In this document: one piece after another, positions 18,925 to 27,035 of the stretch
Layout: every line of letters starts with the position of its first letter
How positions within the stretch are numbered: the first letter of the stretch is position 1
Assembly (NCBI RefSeq): GCF_017308985.1
Contig: NZ_JADWPE010000001.1
Span: forward strand, 124,001 to 188,000
Origin: Lysobacter changpingensis
GTDB taxonomy: Bacteria > Pseudomonadota > Gammaproteobacteria > Xanthomonadales > Xanthomonadaceae
Direction: 5' to 3'
Length of the DNA: 64,000 nt
Notes under the pieces: model-generated
The model's database searches: none
The model's input: only the letters and a program-made list of their open reading frames with translations
Told to the model about the DNA's origin: nothing
Position numbers and translations under genes: made by a program

Positions 18925-19512
18925 ATGCCGACCGCCGCGCTCTCCGCCATCGCCGCGAGCCACGACGCCGACGCACGCACGCTGCTGGTGTGGGGCGCGC
19001 TGGTGCTCTACTGGTTGTGGACGATCGCCGGCTGCCTGGATTTCGCCTGCCATCGCGCGACCCACCTGCCCGCGACCTCCGGCCTGGCCGAATCGCGCCT
19101 GCACCTGCTGCAACTCGCGCTGTGCGGCGCGGGCGTGGTGATGTGGCTGGCGCTGGAGAGCACGGCGGGACTGGCGGCGATCCTCGCCGCGATCGTCATC
19201 GCGCACGCCTGGGCGGGCTGGCGCGACACGCGCACCGCCTTCGATTCGGGACGCATCATCCGCCCCGTCGAACAGCACCTGCACAGCGTGCTCGACGTCG
19301 CGCCGTGGGTCGGCCTGGTCGCAACGGCGTGGCTTGCGTGGCGTGCGCCGGCGACGCAGTGGTCACTCAGCTTCCGTCAGTCGCCGCTTCCGCCATCGAC
19401 GTGGGCGATGGTGCTGTTGCCTGCGCTGGTGCTGTGCATTGCGCCGGCGCTGCTGGAATTCCGCGCCGCATGGCGCGTGGCGCATGGGAATCGCGATGCC
19501 GCACGCGCCTGA
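18925..19512 (+). CDS. hypothetical integral membrane protein, 195 aa
   Basis: About five hydrophobic segments can be seen, including LLVWGALVLYWLWTIAGC, LAAILAAIVIAHAWAGW and WAMVLLPALVLCIAPALL. An Asp-Phe-Ala-Cys-His stretch follows the first helix, and HLHSVLDVAPWVGL lies in the middle. I do not recognise the family. It starts 23 bases after the COG4315-type lipoprotein. Its 3' end overlaps the 3' end of a convergent frame (19367-19942) by 146 bases. Confidence 0.65.
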   Translation: MPTAALSAIAASHDADARTLLVWGALVLYWLWTIAGCLDFACHRATHLPATSGLAESRLHLLQLALCGAGVVMWLALESTAGLAAILAAIVIAHAWAGWRDTRTAFDSGRIIRPVEQHLHSVLDVAPWVGLVATAWLAWRAPATQWSLSFRQSPLPPSTWAMVLLPALVLCIAPALLEFRAAWRVAHGNRDAARA

Positions 19513-19942
19513 ACAGCAGATGCGCCACCACCAGGCCCGCACCGAAGGCCGCGTACGCCGACACCATTCCGGTCGCGGAGAGATGACGGTCGAAGCCCGG
19601 CGTGAGGCGGCGCGGCACGACGTGGTAATCGACGACGTACGCCGTCACCGCCGTCGCGGCGGCGAGCGCCGCCACCGTGCGCGGCGGCCTGCGATGCGCG
19701 CAGGCTTCGAACATCGAAGCCCACCACATCGAGCTCGCGTGGTGGATGCCGTAACCCAGCGCGGTGTGGCGCAGGTTGGTGTCGTGCCGGAACATCGCGC
19801 GCTCGCCCCATGCCCAGTGGCTGGTCGCGTTGACGCCGCTGGCCGCCCTGCCCGTCCGCGCGCGAGAATGCAGCGCCACCGCCACGGTTGACGCGATGCT
19901 CGCGATCGAGCCCGACACCAGCGTTCGAACCAGCCAGCGCAC
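19367..19942 (-). CDS. predicted membrane protein (DUF1440-like), convergent overlap with previous gene
   Basis: A 191-residue frame from a GTG at 19942. It begins with a hydrophobic segment (LVSGSIASIASTVAVAL). Blocks such as NATSHWAWGERAMFRHDTNL, ALGYGIHHASSMWWASMFEA and YHVVPRRLTPGFDRHLS have the look of YagU/DUF1440-type small membrane proteins. Their codon use is good, so the region is very likely coding. The last 45 residues (Ala/Pro-rich) lie antisense to the neighbour's 3' end and are doubtful only in length. No good ribosome binding site is seen, and the start is uncertain. It is divergent from the epimerase-DoxX gene 21 bases away. Confidence 0.62.
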   Translation of the reverse strand: MRWLVRTLVSGSIASIASTVAVALHSRARTGRAASGVNATSHWAWGERAMFRHDTNLRHTALGYGIHHASSMWWASMFEACAHRRPPRTVAALAAATAVTAYVVDYHVVPRRLTPGFDRHLSATGMVSAYAAFGAGLVVAHLLFRRVRHRDSHAPRAMRRGIPAAPAQCTAPAQATAPSPTSMAEAATDGS

Positions 19943-19963
19943 GATGCGCGGCCGGAGGCGTTC

Positions 19964-21259
19964 ATGCGCGTGCTGATGACCGGAGCGACCGGCCTGATCG
20001 GAAGCGCGGTGGTGCGGCGTCTTTCGGATGCGGGGCATGAACTCGTGCTCGTCGTGCGCGATGTGGAGACGGCGCGTGCGCGCTGGCCGCACGCACAGGT
20101 GGTGCACGGCCAGTTCGGCGATGCGCCCGGGAGTGAGGCGACGCCCTGGTCCGATTACCTGCGCGGCGTGGACGTGGCGATCAACACCGTCGGCATCTTC
20201 ACCGAGCAAGCAGGCCAGAGTTTCGATGCAGTGCACGTGAAGGGGCCGGTGGCGCTGTTCCGCGCGGCGGAACTGGCCGGCGTGCGGCGCGTGATCCAGG
20301 TGTCGGCGCTGGGTGCCAGCCCGTATCGCGACGAGGCGTACCTGTCGTCGAAGGGCCGCGCGGACGCGCAACTGGCGGCGCTGAAGATCGAAAGCACGAT
20401 CGTGCGGCCGTCGCTGGTCTTCTCGCCCGAGGGGCCGAGCACGCAATGGTTCGCGGCGCTCGCCGTGTTGCCGCTGAGCCCGCTTCCCGGCGGCGGCGGA
20501 CAGCCGATCCAGCCGGTGCACCTCGACGACCTCGCGCAGGCGATCGTGCGCCTCGTGGAAACGGAGAACGTACCGTCCGAGCTGGTGGCCGTGGGGCCAC
20601 GCGCGATCACGCTGCGGCATTACCTGGCGACCCTGCGCGATGCGCTGGGCGCGCGTGGCGTCTTCATGACGATTCCCCTGCGTCTGCTGCGCGCGATGTC
20701 TCACGCGTTCGGACGCTTCAGCCCGTGGCTGTCGGGCGAGACGATGCGGATGCTCGAAGCGGGCTCCACCGCGGCGGCGGCGCCGTTCACCCACCTGCTC
20801 GGACGCGAGCCGCGCGACGTCGACACCTTCGTCGACGAAGGCAACCGCGCCCGACTCCGACGCGCCGCCACCCTGCACTGGCTGCGCCCGCTGTTGCGCC
20901 TGTCGCTGATAGCGATGTGGCTGGGAACCGCGTTCGTCTCGGCGTTCGTCTATCCGGTGCGCGACAGCCTGGCGCTGCTCGCGCGCACCGGCCTGCACGG
21001 CGACGTCGCGAGCATCGCGCTGTACGGCGCCGCCGCACTGGATGCGCTGCTCGGACTGATGCTCTTCGCGCCGCGATGGCGGCGGCTGTCGTACACCTTG
21101 CAGCTGCTGCTGATCGCCGCCTACACCGTGATCATCACCATCTTCCTGCCCGAACAATGGGCGCATCCGTACGGCCCGATCCTGAAGAACCTGCCGCTGC
21201 TGGCGGCGATAGTACTGGCCCGCGAACTGGACGCACCGCATGGACGTCATCGTCGTTAA
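19964..21259 (+). CDS. NAD(P)-dependent epimerase/NmrA-like domain fused to a DoxX-like membrane domain
   Basis: A 431-residue two-part protein. The first 290 or so residues are an atypical SDR/NmrA Rossmann domain (VLMTGATGLIGSAVVRRL, RRVIQVSALGAS, STIVRPSLVFSPEGPSTQWF). The last 130 residues form four helices of a DoxX-like domain (TLHWLRPLLRLSLIAMWLG, ALDALLGLMLFAPRW, LPEQWAHPYGPILKNLPLL). The fusion points to a redox reaction at the inner-membrane face, perhaps on a quinone or lipid, but the substrate is unknown. Its 3' end overlaps the DUF2269 gene by 20 bases, a pairing common in Proteobacteria. Confidence 0.85.
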   Translation: MRVLMTGATGLIGSAVVRRLSDAGHELVLVVRDVETARARWPHAQVVHGQFGDAPGSEATPWSDYLRGVDVAINTVGIFTEQAGQSFDAVHVKGPVALFRAAELAGVRRVIQVSALGASPYRDEAYLSSKGRADAQLAALKIESTIVRPSLVFSPEGPSTQWFAALAVLPLSPLPGGGGQPIQPVHLDDLAQAIVRLVETENVPSELVAVGPRAITLRHYLATLRDALGARGVFMTIPLRLLRAMSHAFGRFSPWLSGETMRMLEAGSTAAAAPFTHLLGREPRDVDTFVDEGNRARLRRAATLHWLRPLLRLSLIAMWLGTAFVSAFVYPVRDSLALLARTGLHGDVASIALYGAAALDALLGLMLFAPRWRRLSYTLQLLLIAAYTVIITIFLPEQWAHPYGPILKNLPLLAAIVLARELDAPHGRHRR

Positions 21260-21704
21260 GTACCTGCACGTGTTGTCGTCGACGTTCCTGTTCGGCACGG
21301 GCGTGGGCACCGCGTTCTACCTGCTGGTCGCCAGCCGCGCGCGCGACGTGCGCGTGATCGCCGCGATCTCGCGCTATGTCGTCGTCGCCGACTGGATCTT
21401 CACGGCGACCACCATCGTCTTCCAGCCGATCAGCGGGCTCTACCTCGCGCATCGGCTCGGATATCCGCTCACGTCGCCGTGGCTGTACTGGTCGATCGTG
21501 CTGTTCGCGATCGCCGCGCTGTGCTGGCTGCCGGTGGTCTGGCTGCAGATGCGGCTGCGCGACATGGCGGTGGAAGCGGCGGCGAAGAACGAACCGCTGC
21601 CGCTGCGTTACGACGGCTATCTCGGCGCATGGGCCGCACTGGGCGTGCCTGCGCTGATCAGTTTCCTGGTGATCTTCTACCTGATGGTGGCGCGGCCGGC
21701 CTGA
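21240..21704 (+). CDS. DUF2269 family membrane protein
   Basis: A 154-residue protein with four predicted helices: YLHVLSSTFLFGTGVGTAF, a second around ADWIFTATTIVFQPISGLYL, a third around SIVLFAIAALCWLPVVWL and a fourth around GVPALISFLVIFYLM. The KYLHVLSS opening and the internal Gly-rich turns match DUF2269. Function is unknown. It overlaps the epimerase-DoxX gene by 20 bases, so the two are co-translated and probably work together. Confidence 0.85.
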   Translation: MDVIVVKYLHVLSSTFLFGTGVGTAFYLLVASRARDVRVIAAISRYVVVADWIFTATTIVFQPISGLYLAHRLGYPLTSPWLYWSIVLFAIAALCWLPVVWLQMRLRDMAVEAAAKNEPLPLRYDGYLGAWAALGVPALISFLVIFYLMVARPA

Positions 21705-21850
21705 GCGCTCGCGGTGGAAAGATGTTCCGGGTGCGGGAAATTCGGGCGTTTCGCTCGATCGTCCGTCCCGTGTAGAGCCCGCTGCGCGCTGGCATGGGAC
21801 TTGCGGGAGTTTATTTGCGGAGTCATGCATGGGTCTGCCGAGCGGCATTT

Positions 21851-21879
21851 CCCGGGTGCGCTTCGCTTACCCGGGCTAC
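21851..21879. repeat. single GTAG-type REP element (family B)
   Basis: CCCGGGTGCGCTTCGCTTAC then CCGGGCTAC, a 29-base unit in inverse orientation without a partner. It lies 31-60 bases upstream of a small hypothetical gene. Confidence 0.8.
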
Positions 21880-21910
21880 ACGAGCGATGAGTTGTGGAGA
21901 GTGAAGCCCG

Positions 21911-22336
21911 ATGGAAGTAACCGTATCGATGAAAGTGACGACGGCGCGAACGCGGCGGCAGGCCGCGGCGCGTGGTCGCATCGTCTCGCGACTTGCGCGC
22001 GTCGGCGCGTACCGCGCGAACGCATGCTCGCGCCAGCGCTGGGCGAACACCGATGCGCTGGCGATCGTGTGCGCGCCGGCGGCGATCCATCGTGGCTATC
22101 GCGTGACGATCGTGCTCGACCGGCTCGATGTCGCCGACCCGTGGAGCGGCAAGGCGACGATCGCATCGACCACCTCGCCCAGCCGTTGCCTCGCGACGCT
22201 TCACCTGACCGGGCTGTCGCGCGCCGCGGCTGGCACGCGCGCCCGCGAGGCGATGCTGCGGATCGCGATGGCGCGGATCGACGAGGTCGAAGCCGCCTCG
22301 CACGGCGTCTGGCCGGTGACGGGCGAACCGGGGTGA
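21911..22336 (+). CDS. hypothetical protein, 141 aa
   Basis: The frame shows codon use typical of the genome (GC-rich third positions, frequent ATC, GTG, CTG and GAC), and this supports it over the other frames here. The protein is basic and Arg/Ala-rich at the N-terminus, then has a beta-like part (DALAIVCAPAAIHRGYRVTI). The end is MARIDEVEAASHGVWPVTGE. I do not recognise a family. An ATG at 21929 is an alternative start. It stands alone between a REP element and the FAD-Rieske gene. Confidence 0.55.
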   Translation: MEVTVSMKVTTARTRRQAAARGRIVSRLARVGAYRANACSRQRWANTDALAIVCAPAAIHRGYRVTIVLDRLDVADPWSGKATIASTTSPSRCLATLHLTGLSRAAAGTRAREAMLRIAMARIDEVEAASHGVWPVTGEPG

Positions 22337-22437
22337 CGCGTCCGGCCATGCGGGCGTGAACGAAACGCGCATTCGCCGTTGCTTCACCGCGCATCGCCGA
22401 GCATCGGACTCATCCGCCGATCACCGGGAGTCCGCGC

Positions 22438-23952
22438 ATGAGCACTGCACGCACCCTTCCCGTCTGGAAATCCATCGACGCGCCGCCGGGCGGCTGGTCC
22501 GTGCCCGACAAGGCGAAGTCGCTGGACGTGGCCGTCGTCGGCGCCGGCATCGCCGGCCTTACCACGGCGCTGTCGCTGCTGCGCGAGGGCCGGCACGTCG
22601 CGGTGATCGAACGCGAAGGCATCGGCGCCGGCGAAACCCTGCGCACCTCGGCGCACCTGTCGAACGCGCTCGACGACCGCTACTACACGCTCGCGCGACA
22701 GCACGGCAAGGACGGCGCGCGGCTCGCGGCAGCAAGCCACGCGGCTGCGATCGACTGGATCGAATCGCTCTGCCGCGACGGCGTGCACGATTGCGGTTTC
22801 AAGCGCATTCCCGGGTATCTGTTCACGCACGACGGCGATGTATCGGTGCTGCAGAAGGAACTCGAAGCAGCGACCGAAGCCGGCCTGGAGGTCGCGATGA
22901 TCGACGCCGGCGCGCGGGCGCCCGGGATGCTCGGGCCGATGCTGCGTTTCGAGCACCAGGCGCGAATCGACATCTCCGCGTACCTGCGGCTGCTAGCACA
23001 CGAAGTGCGCGATGCCGGCGGCGTGTTCGTGCGCGCGGAAGTGGCGGGCATCGAAGGCGGTTCGCCCTGCCGCATCGCGCTGCGCGGCGGCGGCACGATA
23101 TCGGCGCGCACGGTGGTCGCGGCCACCGACGTACCGGTGCACGACACCAACGCGACCTACATGAAGCAGGCGCCATACCGCAGTTACGTCGTCGCGGGCG
23201 CGGCGCCTTCGGATCTCGCCGACGCGCTGTTCTGGGACACGGGCGATCCCTACCACTACATCCGCCGGTATCGCGACGAGGACGGCGCGGACTGGATCAT
23301 CGTCGGCGGCGAGGACCACAAGACCGGGCAGGACGACGATCCGACCGCGTACGCCCGCCTGCACGAATGGACGCTGGAGCGCTTCCCCGACGCGGGGCCG
23401 TTCACGCATGCGTGGTCCGGGCAGATCATCGAACCGATCGACGGGCTGGCATTCATCGGTGCCGATCCGGATCACGACAACGTGTTCCTGATCACCGGCG
23501 ATTCCGGCAACGGGCTCACCCACGGCACGCTCGGCGGATTGCTGGTGTGCGACCTGGTGCAGGGCCGCGACAATCCGTGGGCCGGTCTGTACGACCCCGC
23601 GCGCAAACCGGTGCGCGCGGCGGGCGAATGGGTGCGCGAGAACGCGAACGCGGCGCTGCAGTTCCGCGACTGGCTGCGGCCGGCAGCGATCGACAGAACG
23701 GACGAAATCCCGCTGGGCAGCGGCGCGGTGCTGCGGCGCGGCGTGCATCGGATTGCGGTGTACCGCAGCGGCGATGGCGAGCTGCACGCATTCAACGCGC
23801 GATGCCCGCACCTGGGTTGCGTGGTGCACTGGAGCAGCGAGGAGAAGTCGTGGGATTGCCCGTGCCATGGCTCGCGATTCGAAGCGTCGACGGGAGCGAT
23901 CCTCAATGGGCCGGCGGGAGAACCGCTTGGGCGGATGGAGTTGAAGGAGTAG
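22438..23952 (+). CDS. FAD-dependent oxidoreductase (DAO type) with C-terminal Rieske [2Fe-2S] domain
   Basis: This 504-residue fusion starts with a glycine-oxidase-like FAD domain: VAVVGAGIAGLTTALSLL near residue 30, ERE at the end of the second strand, and GDSGNGLTHGTLGG near residue 360. The last 95 residues are a Rieske domain with CPHLGCVVHW and CPCHGSRFEAS. All four cluster ligands (two Cys, two His) are present. Related fusions are annotated as FAD oxidoreductases of unknown substrate; the Rieske part may pass electrons to or from the flavin. No signal sequence is seen. The ATG follows a weak GGGAG site. Confidence 0.87.
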   Translation: MSTARTLPVWKSIDAPPGGWSVPDKAKSLDVAVVGAGIAGLTTALSLLREGRHVAVIEREGIGAGETLRTSAHLSNALDDRYYTLARQHGKDGARLAAASHAAAIDWIESLCRDGVHDCGFKRIPGYLFTHDGDVSVLQKELEAATEAGLEVAMIDAGARAPGMLGPMLRFEHQARIDISAYLRLLAHEVRDAGGVFVRAEVAGIEGGSPCRIALRGGGTISARTVVAATDVPVHDTNATYMKQAPYRSYVVAGAAPSDLADALFWDTGDPYHYIRRYRDEDGADWIIVGGEDHKTGQDDDPTAYARLHEWTLERFPDAGPFTHAWSGQIIEPIDGLAFIGADPDHDNVFLITGDSGNGLTHGTLGGLLVCDLVQGRDNPWAGLYDPARKPVRAAGEWVRENANAALQFRDWLRPAAIDRTDEIPLGSGAVLRRGVHRIAVYRSGDGELHAFNARCPHLGCVVHWSSEEKSWDCPCHGSRFEASTGAILNGPAGEPLGRMELKE

Positions 23953-24000
23953 ACGCAACGGCCACCGCGACCGGTTGCGCTGGTCTTCGGATGGAATGCC

Positions 24001-24070
24001 TGGACCCGGCCTTCGCCGGGATGACGTGTGTGTTGCTCCTGCGAACCACGAATCCCGAATCTCCAGTCCG
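24001..24070. repeat. degenerate palindromic repeat, families C and D
   Basis: CCCGGCCTTCGCCGGGATGACG at 24005-24026 is a member of the widespread 'TGGATCCCGGCC...GGGATGACG' family. The CACGAATCCCGAATC segment at about 24047-24061 belongs to a second short repeat type also found at 32911-32942 and 46728-46824. Both lie between the Rieske fusion gene and marC. Confidence 0.65.
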
Positions 24071-24153
24071 GAAAACGATCGACCACCTTCACGCCACATC
24101 GACGCCCCGCGCTACCCTGTCCGCCACGCCCGCGCCCGTCCGGGGTTCCGCGC

Positions 24154-24837
24154 ATGTGGAACGATTTCGCGCACGCCTTCCTGGTCGTGTTCACCGGCCT
24201 GTTGCCGGTGATCAATCCACCGAGCACGGCGCTGGTGGTGCTGAGCCTTGTGCCGGATGCCAGCGACAAACAACGCGCGGGCCTCGCGGCGCGGATAGCG
24301 TTCTACGGCGTGGTGCTGCTCACGGTGTCGATCTGGGTCGGCGCCTACGTGCTCGCGTTCTTCGGAATCTCGATTCCCGTGCTGCGCGTGGCCGGCGGGC
24401 TCGTCGTCGCGGCGGCGGGCTGGAAGCTGTTGCAGGCGCCGGCGCGCGTGGACCACACGGCCGCTGCGGCGGTCGGCCACGCGAACGTCGATGCGGTGCC
24501 CGACGCGCACGGCGACGCATCGCTCGCCGACCAGGCGTTCTTTCCGCTCACGCTGCCGATCACCGTGGGTCCGGGCTCGATCGCGGTCGCGATCGCGCTG
24601 GGCACGAGTTCACCGGGCGACGGCCTGCGCGCGACGCACATCGTCGCGGTCGCATGCGCGATCGCGCTGCTCGGTGCGTGCATCTATGTCTGCGTGCGCT
24701 ACGCGGGCGCGCTGAGCCGCATGCTCGGCGGCACCGGGACGCAGATCACCGTGCGCCTGATGGCCTTCGTGATTTTCTGCATCGGCGTGGAGATCACGTG
24801 GCTGGGCGTTTCGGAGCTGCTCGGCCGCCCGGCGTGA
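24154..24837 (+). CDS. MarC family integral membrane protein
   Basis: A 227-residue protein with six hydrophobic segments. Typical MarC features are the N-terminal FLVVFTGLLPVINPPSTAL and the central FFPLTLPITVGPGSIAVAI, repeating Asn-Pro and Thr-x-Gly-Pro-Gly motifs at the two half-repeat centres. The C-terminal helix contains FVIFCIGVEITWLGVSELL. A His/Asp-rich loop lies between helices 3 and 4 (about residues 90-125). MarC proteins were once linked to multiple antibiotic resistance, but their real function is unsettled. The ATG at 24154 begins the conserved part. Confidence 0.88.
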   Translation: MWNDFAHAFLVVFTGLLPVINPPSTALVVLSLVPDASDKQRAGLAARIAFYGVVLLTVSIWVGAYVLAFFGISIPVLRVAGGLVVAAAGWKLLQAPARVDHTAAAAVGHANVDAVPDAHGDASLADQAFFPLTLPITVGPGSIAVAIALGTSSPGDGLRATHIVAVACAIALLGACIYVCVRYAGALSRMLGGTGTQITVRLMAFVIFCIGVEITWLGVSELLGRPA

Positions 24838-25020
24838 ATCGCGCGATGCACGCGCGCATCACAATGCGTGATGCGGACGCGACAAACCTGAACCCGACAT
24901 TCGCGCCGTTCGCATGCGATGCATCGCACGCTTGAACGATCGCGCGCGCGATTCTTCACGCAACGTGGCTGCGCGGATTCCTATAACGGACGCACGCTCC
25001 CACACGACAGGACTCCATCC

Positions 25021-25641
25021 ATGGCACGTACCTCGAAGTTCGATCAGGCCCAGGTCCACGAACTGCTGCTGCAGGCGCTGGAAACCGAGCGCGGCGGCAT
25101 CCAGGTCTACAACGCGGCGATCCGGGCCGCGCAGAACCCCGATCTCAAGAAGGAATTCCAGGAATACCTGGAGGAAACGCAGACGCACGAGGAAGTGCTC
25201 ACGCGCGTGTTCGAACAGCTGGGCATGGACACCGAGGAGCAGAGCCCCGGCCGCGCCGTGGTCGCGCACCTGGGGCAGTCGCTGGTTGCCGCCATCGAGA
25301 TGGCAATCGAGAACGCCGAGCCCGCGGCGGCCGAACTCGTCGCGGCCGAGTGCGTGGTGCTCGCCGAAACCAAGGATCATTCGAACTGGGAACTGATCGG
25401 CCAGGTCGCGCTGAAGGCGAAGGCCGAGTACGCCGACGTGCTCAAGCAGGCGTACCAGTCCGTCGAGAAGGACGAGGACCACCACCTCTATCACACCAAG
25501 GGCTGGACACGTGAACTGTGGATCCAGTCGCTCGGCTTCCCGGCCGTGCTGCCGCCGCCGGAAGAGGTGAAGCAGGTCGAAACGGCGATCGGCGCCTCGC
25601 GTGCGGAACAGGCGCGGGACGAGATGCTCAAGCGGCACTGA
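25021..25641 (+). CDS. ferritin-like domain protein
   Basis: A 206-residue four-helix-bundle protein. Metal-ligand candidates are Glu in LETERGGIQVY, the EETQTHEEVL stretch in helix 2, AAECVVLAETKDHSNWE in helix 3, and KDEDHHLYHTKGW near the end of helix 4. The pattern fits the ferritin-like superfamily, with carboxylate and His ligands for a di-iron site. The C-terminal 45 residues extend beyond the bundle. It may store iron or act as a diiron oxidase or peroxide scavenger; catalase in the same region makes a stress role attractive. It is convergent with the response regulator gene. Confidence 0.75.
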   Translation: MARTSKFDQAQVHELLLQALETERGGIQVYNAAIRAAQNPDLKKEFQEYLEETQTHEEVLTRVFEQLGMDTEEQSPGRAVVAHLGQSLVAAIEMAIENAEPAAAELVAAECVVLAETKDHSNWELIGQVALKAKAEYADVLKQAYQSVEKDEDHHLYHTKGWTRELWIQSLGFPAVLPPPEEVKQVETAIGASRAEQARDEMLKRH

Positions 25642-25647
25642 GGGTGC

Positions 25648-25722
25648 GAGGAACGAGTGGTCGGGAACGAGGACCTGGAGGAAGCACGTCTCTCCCGACC
25701 CGTTCCTTCCTACTCGTTCCTC
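25648..25722. terminator. long inverted repeat between convergent genes
   Basis: GAGGAACGAGT (25648-25658) pairs perfectly with ACTCGTTCCTC (25712-25722), with further inner complementarity around TCGGGAACG and CGTTCC. It fills the gap between the ferritin-like and response regulator genes. It is built like the element at 15705-15766. Confidence 0.65.
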
Positions 25723-25726
25723 AGCC

Positions 25727-26368
25727 TCAAGATCCCAGCCCGTGCTCGCGCGCGTAGGCGTAGAACTCCAGGTCGCTCTTCACCCCGAGCTTGCGCATCG
25801 CCTCGACCTTCTGGCTGCTCACCGTCTTGACGCTGCGGTTGAGCTGGCGGGCGATCTCCGACACGGTATGCCCCAGCGCGAACAGGCGCATGACTTCGGC
25901 TTCACGCTTGGACAGCGCCGTGGTCGAATCCGGGCTCTCGCCCTGCGCCGATTCGATCTGCTTGCGCACCGCGGAACTCTGGTAGCTGCGGCCGGCAGTC
26001 GCGGCGGTCACCGCGGTGGGCAGTTCCTTCATCGCATCCGACTTGCTCACCACGCCGCGCACGTTCGACAGCCGCGCGATGTTGTTGAGCACGCCCGGGT
26101 TGGCGAGCTGGGTGAGCACGACGATGTTGAGGTCCGGCCAGCGGCGGCCGAGCAGCTGCAGCAGACTCAGCCCGTCGGCGGCGTGTTCGCCGGGCATGTT
26201 GAAGTCGGTGACGACCAGATCGCAGGCGGTGCCGTCGAGCACGCGGATCAGCTCGTCCGGCGAGGTCGCCTCGGCGACGACGCGAAAACCCGGACTCTGC
26301 TCCAGCAGCGCACGCACGCCGCTGGAGACGATCGGGTGGTCATCGGCGAGAACGATATGGAAAACCAA
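25727..26368 (-). CDS. NarL/LuxR-family response regulator, RcsB-like
   Basis: The 213-residue regulator has a receiver domain with the acidic pair Asp9-Asp10, phospho-acceptor Asp55 (LVVTDFNMPG), Thr86 and Lys109. A C-terminal LuxR-type helix-turn-helix follows (LSKREAEVMRLFALGHTVSE onward, residues about 150-200). The FNMPG variant and the tail resemble RcsB-type regulators of xanthomonads. No sensor kinase gene is adjacent, so it is an orphan here. It is divergent from copL with 166 bases between the starts, but nothing in the sequence links it to copper. Confidence 0.9.
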   Translation of the reverse strand: MVFHIVLADDHPIVSSGVRALLEQSPGFRVVAEATSPDELIRVLDGTACDLVVTDFNMPGEHAADGLSLLQLLGRRWPDLNIVVLTQLANPGVLNNIARLSNVRGVVSKSDAMKELPTAVTAATAGRSYQSSAVRKQIESAQGESPDSTTALSKREAEVMRLFALGHTVSEIARQLNRSVKTVSSQKVEAMRKLGVKSDLEFYAYAREHGLGS

Positions 26369-26534
26369 GCGGGCTCCTCAGCTTCACTTGCAACGCGGCT
26401 CACTCGCGGAAGGCGCCTCGAAGCAGCCCGTTCGGAATGGTGGCCGGCGTCGGCCCTCGCATTCGGCGGGAGTATATACCCGCCCGTTCAGGCTTCGTGA
26501 CGTCCGCGACGACCATTCAGGCTAGACTGTTTCC

Positions 26535-26939
26535 ATGCGTCGCCTCGCCGTCCGCCTGCTGCTTTGCGTGCTGCTCGTCCTGAACGGGACGGGCTACGCC
26601 GTGGCGGCCACGGACATGCACGTCGCGCATCTCGCGATGGCGATGGCCATGCACGAAGCCGAGGCCGCGTCGCCCTGCCACGACGCCGAAACCCCGGACA
26701 ACACGGGCGTTACGCAGCATTCGCACGCCGACTGCGACACCGGCCAGGCCGGTTCCGCCGCGCCGGATTGCTGCCAGTCCTCGCAGTGCGTGTGCGATTG
26801 CCTCCAGCATGCGACCGCCGCGATGGCGGTCGTCGCCCTGCCCGCCGGCCCGCCGCCCGGTGGCGAAATCGCGCAACCTGGCGTTGCGGATCGCCGCGCG
26901 CCACCGTTGCCGAACCTGTTGCGGCCACCCATCGCCTGA
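26535..26939 (+). CDS. copL: CopL family metal-binding regulatory protein
   Basis: A 134-residue exported small protein: signal peptide LAVRLLLCVLLVLNGTGYAV, then many potential metal ligands (MHVAHLAMAMAMHEAE, HSHADCDTG, CCQSSQCVCDCLQH). In Xanthomonas, copL is the first gene of the copLAB operon and is needed for copper-induced expression of copAB. Here it lies 96 bases upstream of copA in the same direction, which fits. The Cys-rich stretch near residue 80 is the expected sensing element. The C-terminal 45 residues are Pro-rich. Confidence 0.88.
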   Translation: MRRLAVRLLLCVLLVLNGTGYAVAATDMHVAHLAMAMAMHEAEAASPCHDAETPDNTGVTQHSHADCDTGQAGSAAPDCCQSSQCVCDCLQHATAAMAVVALPAGPPPGGEIAQPGVADRRAPPLPNLLRPPIA

Positions 26940-27035
26940 CTCCGGGCGCGCGTTCCCGCGCGCCGATCCCGACGCGAGCGCCACGGCCGCAGGACGGCCC
27001 GCGCACGCATTCCGATCATCTGCACGGAGCAGTCC

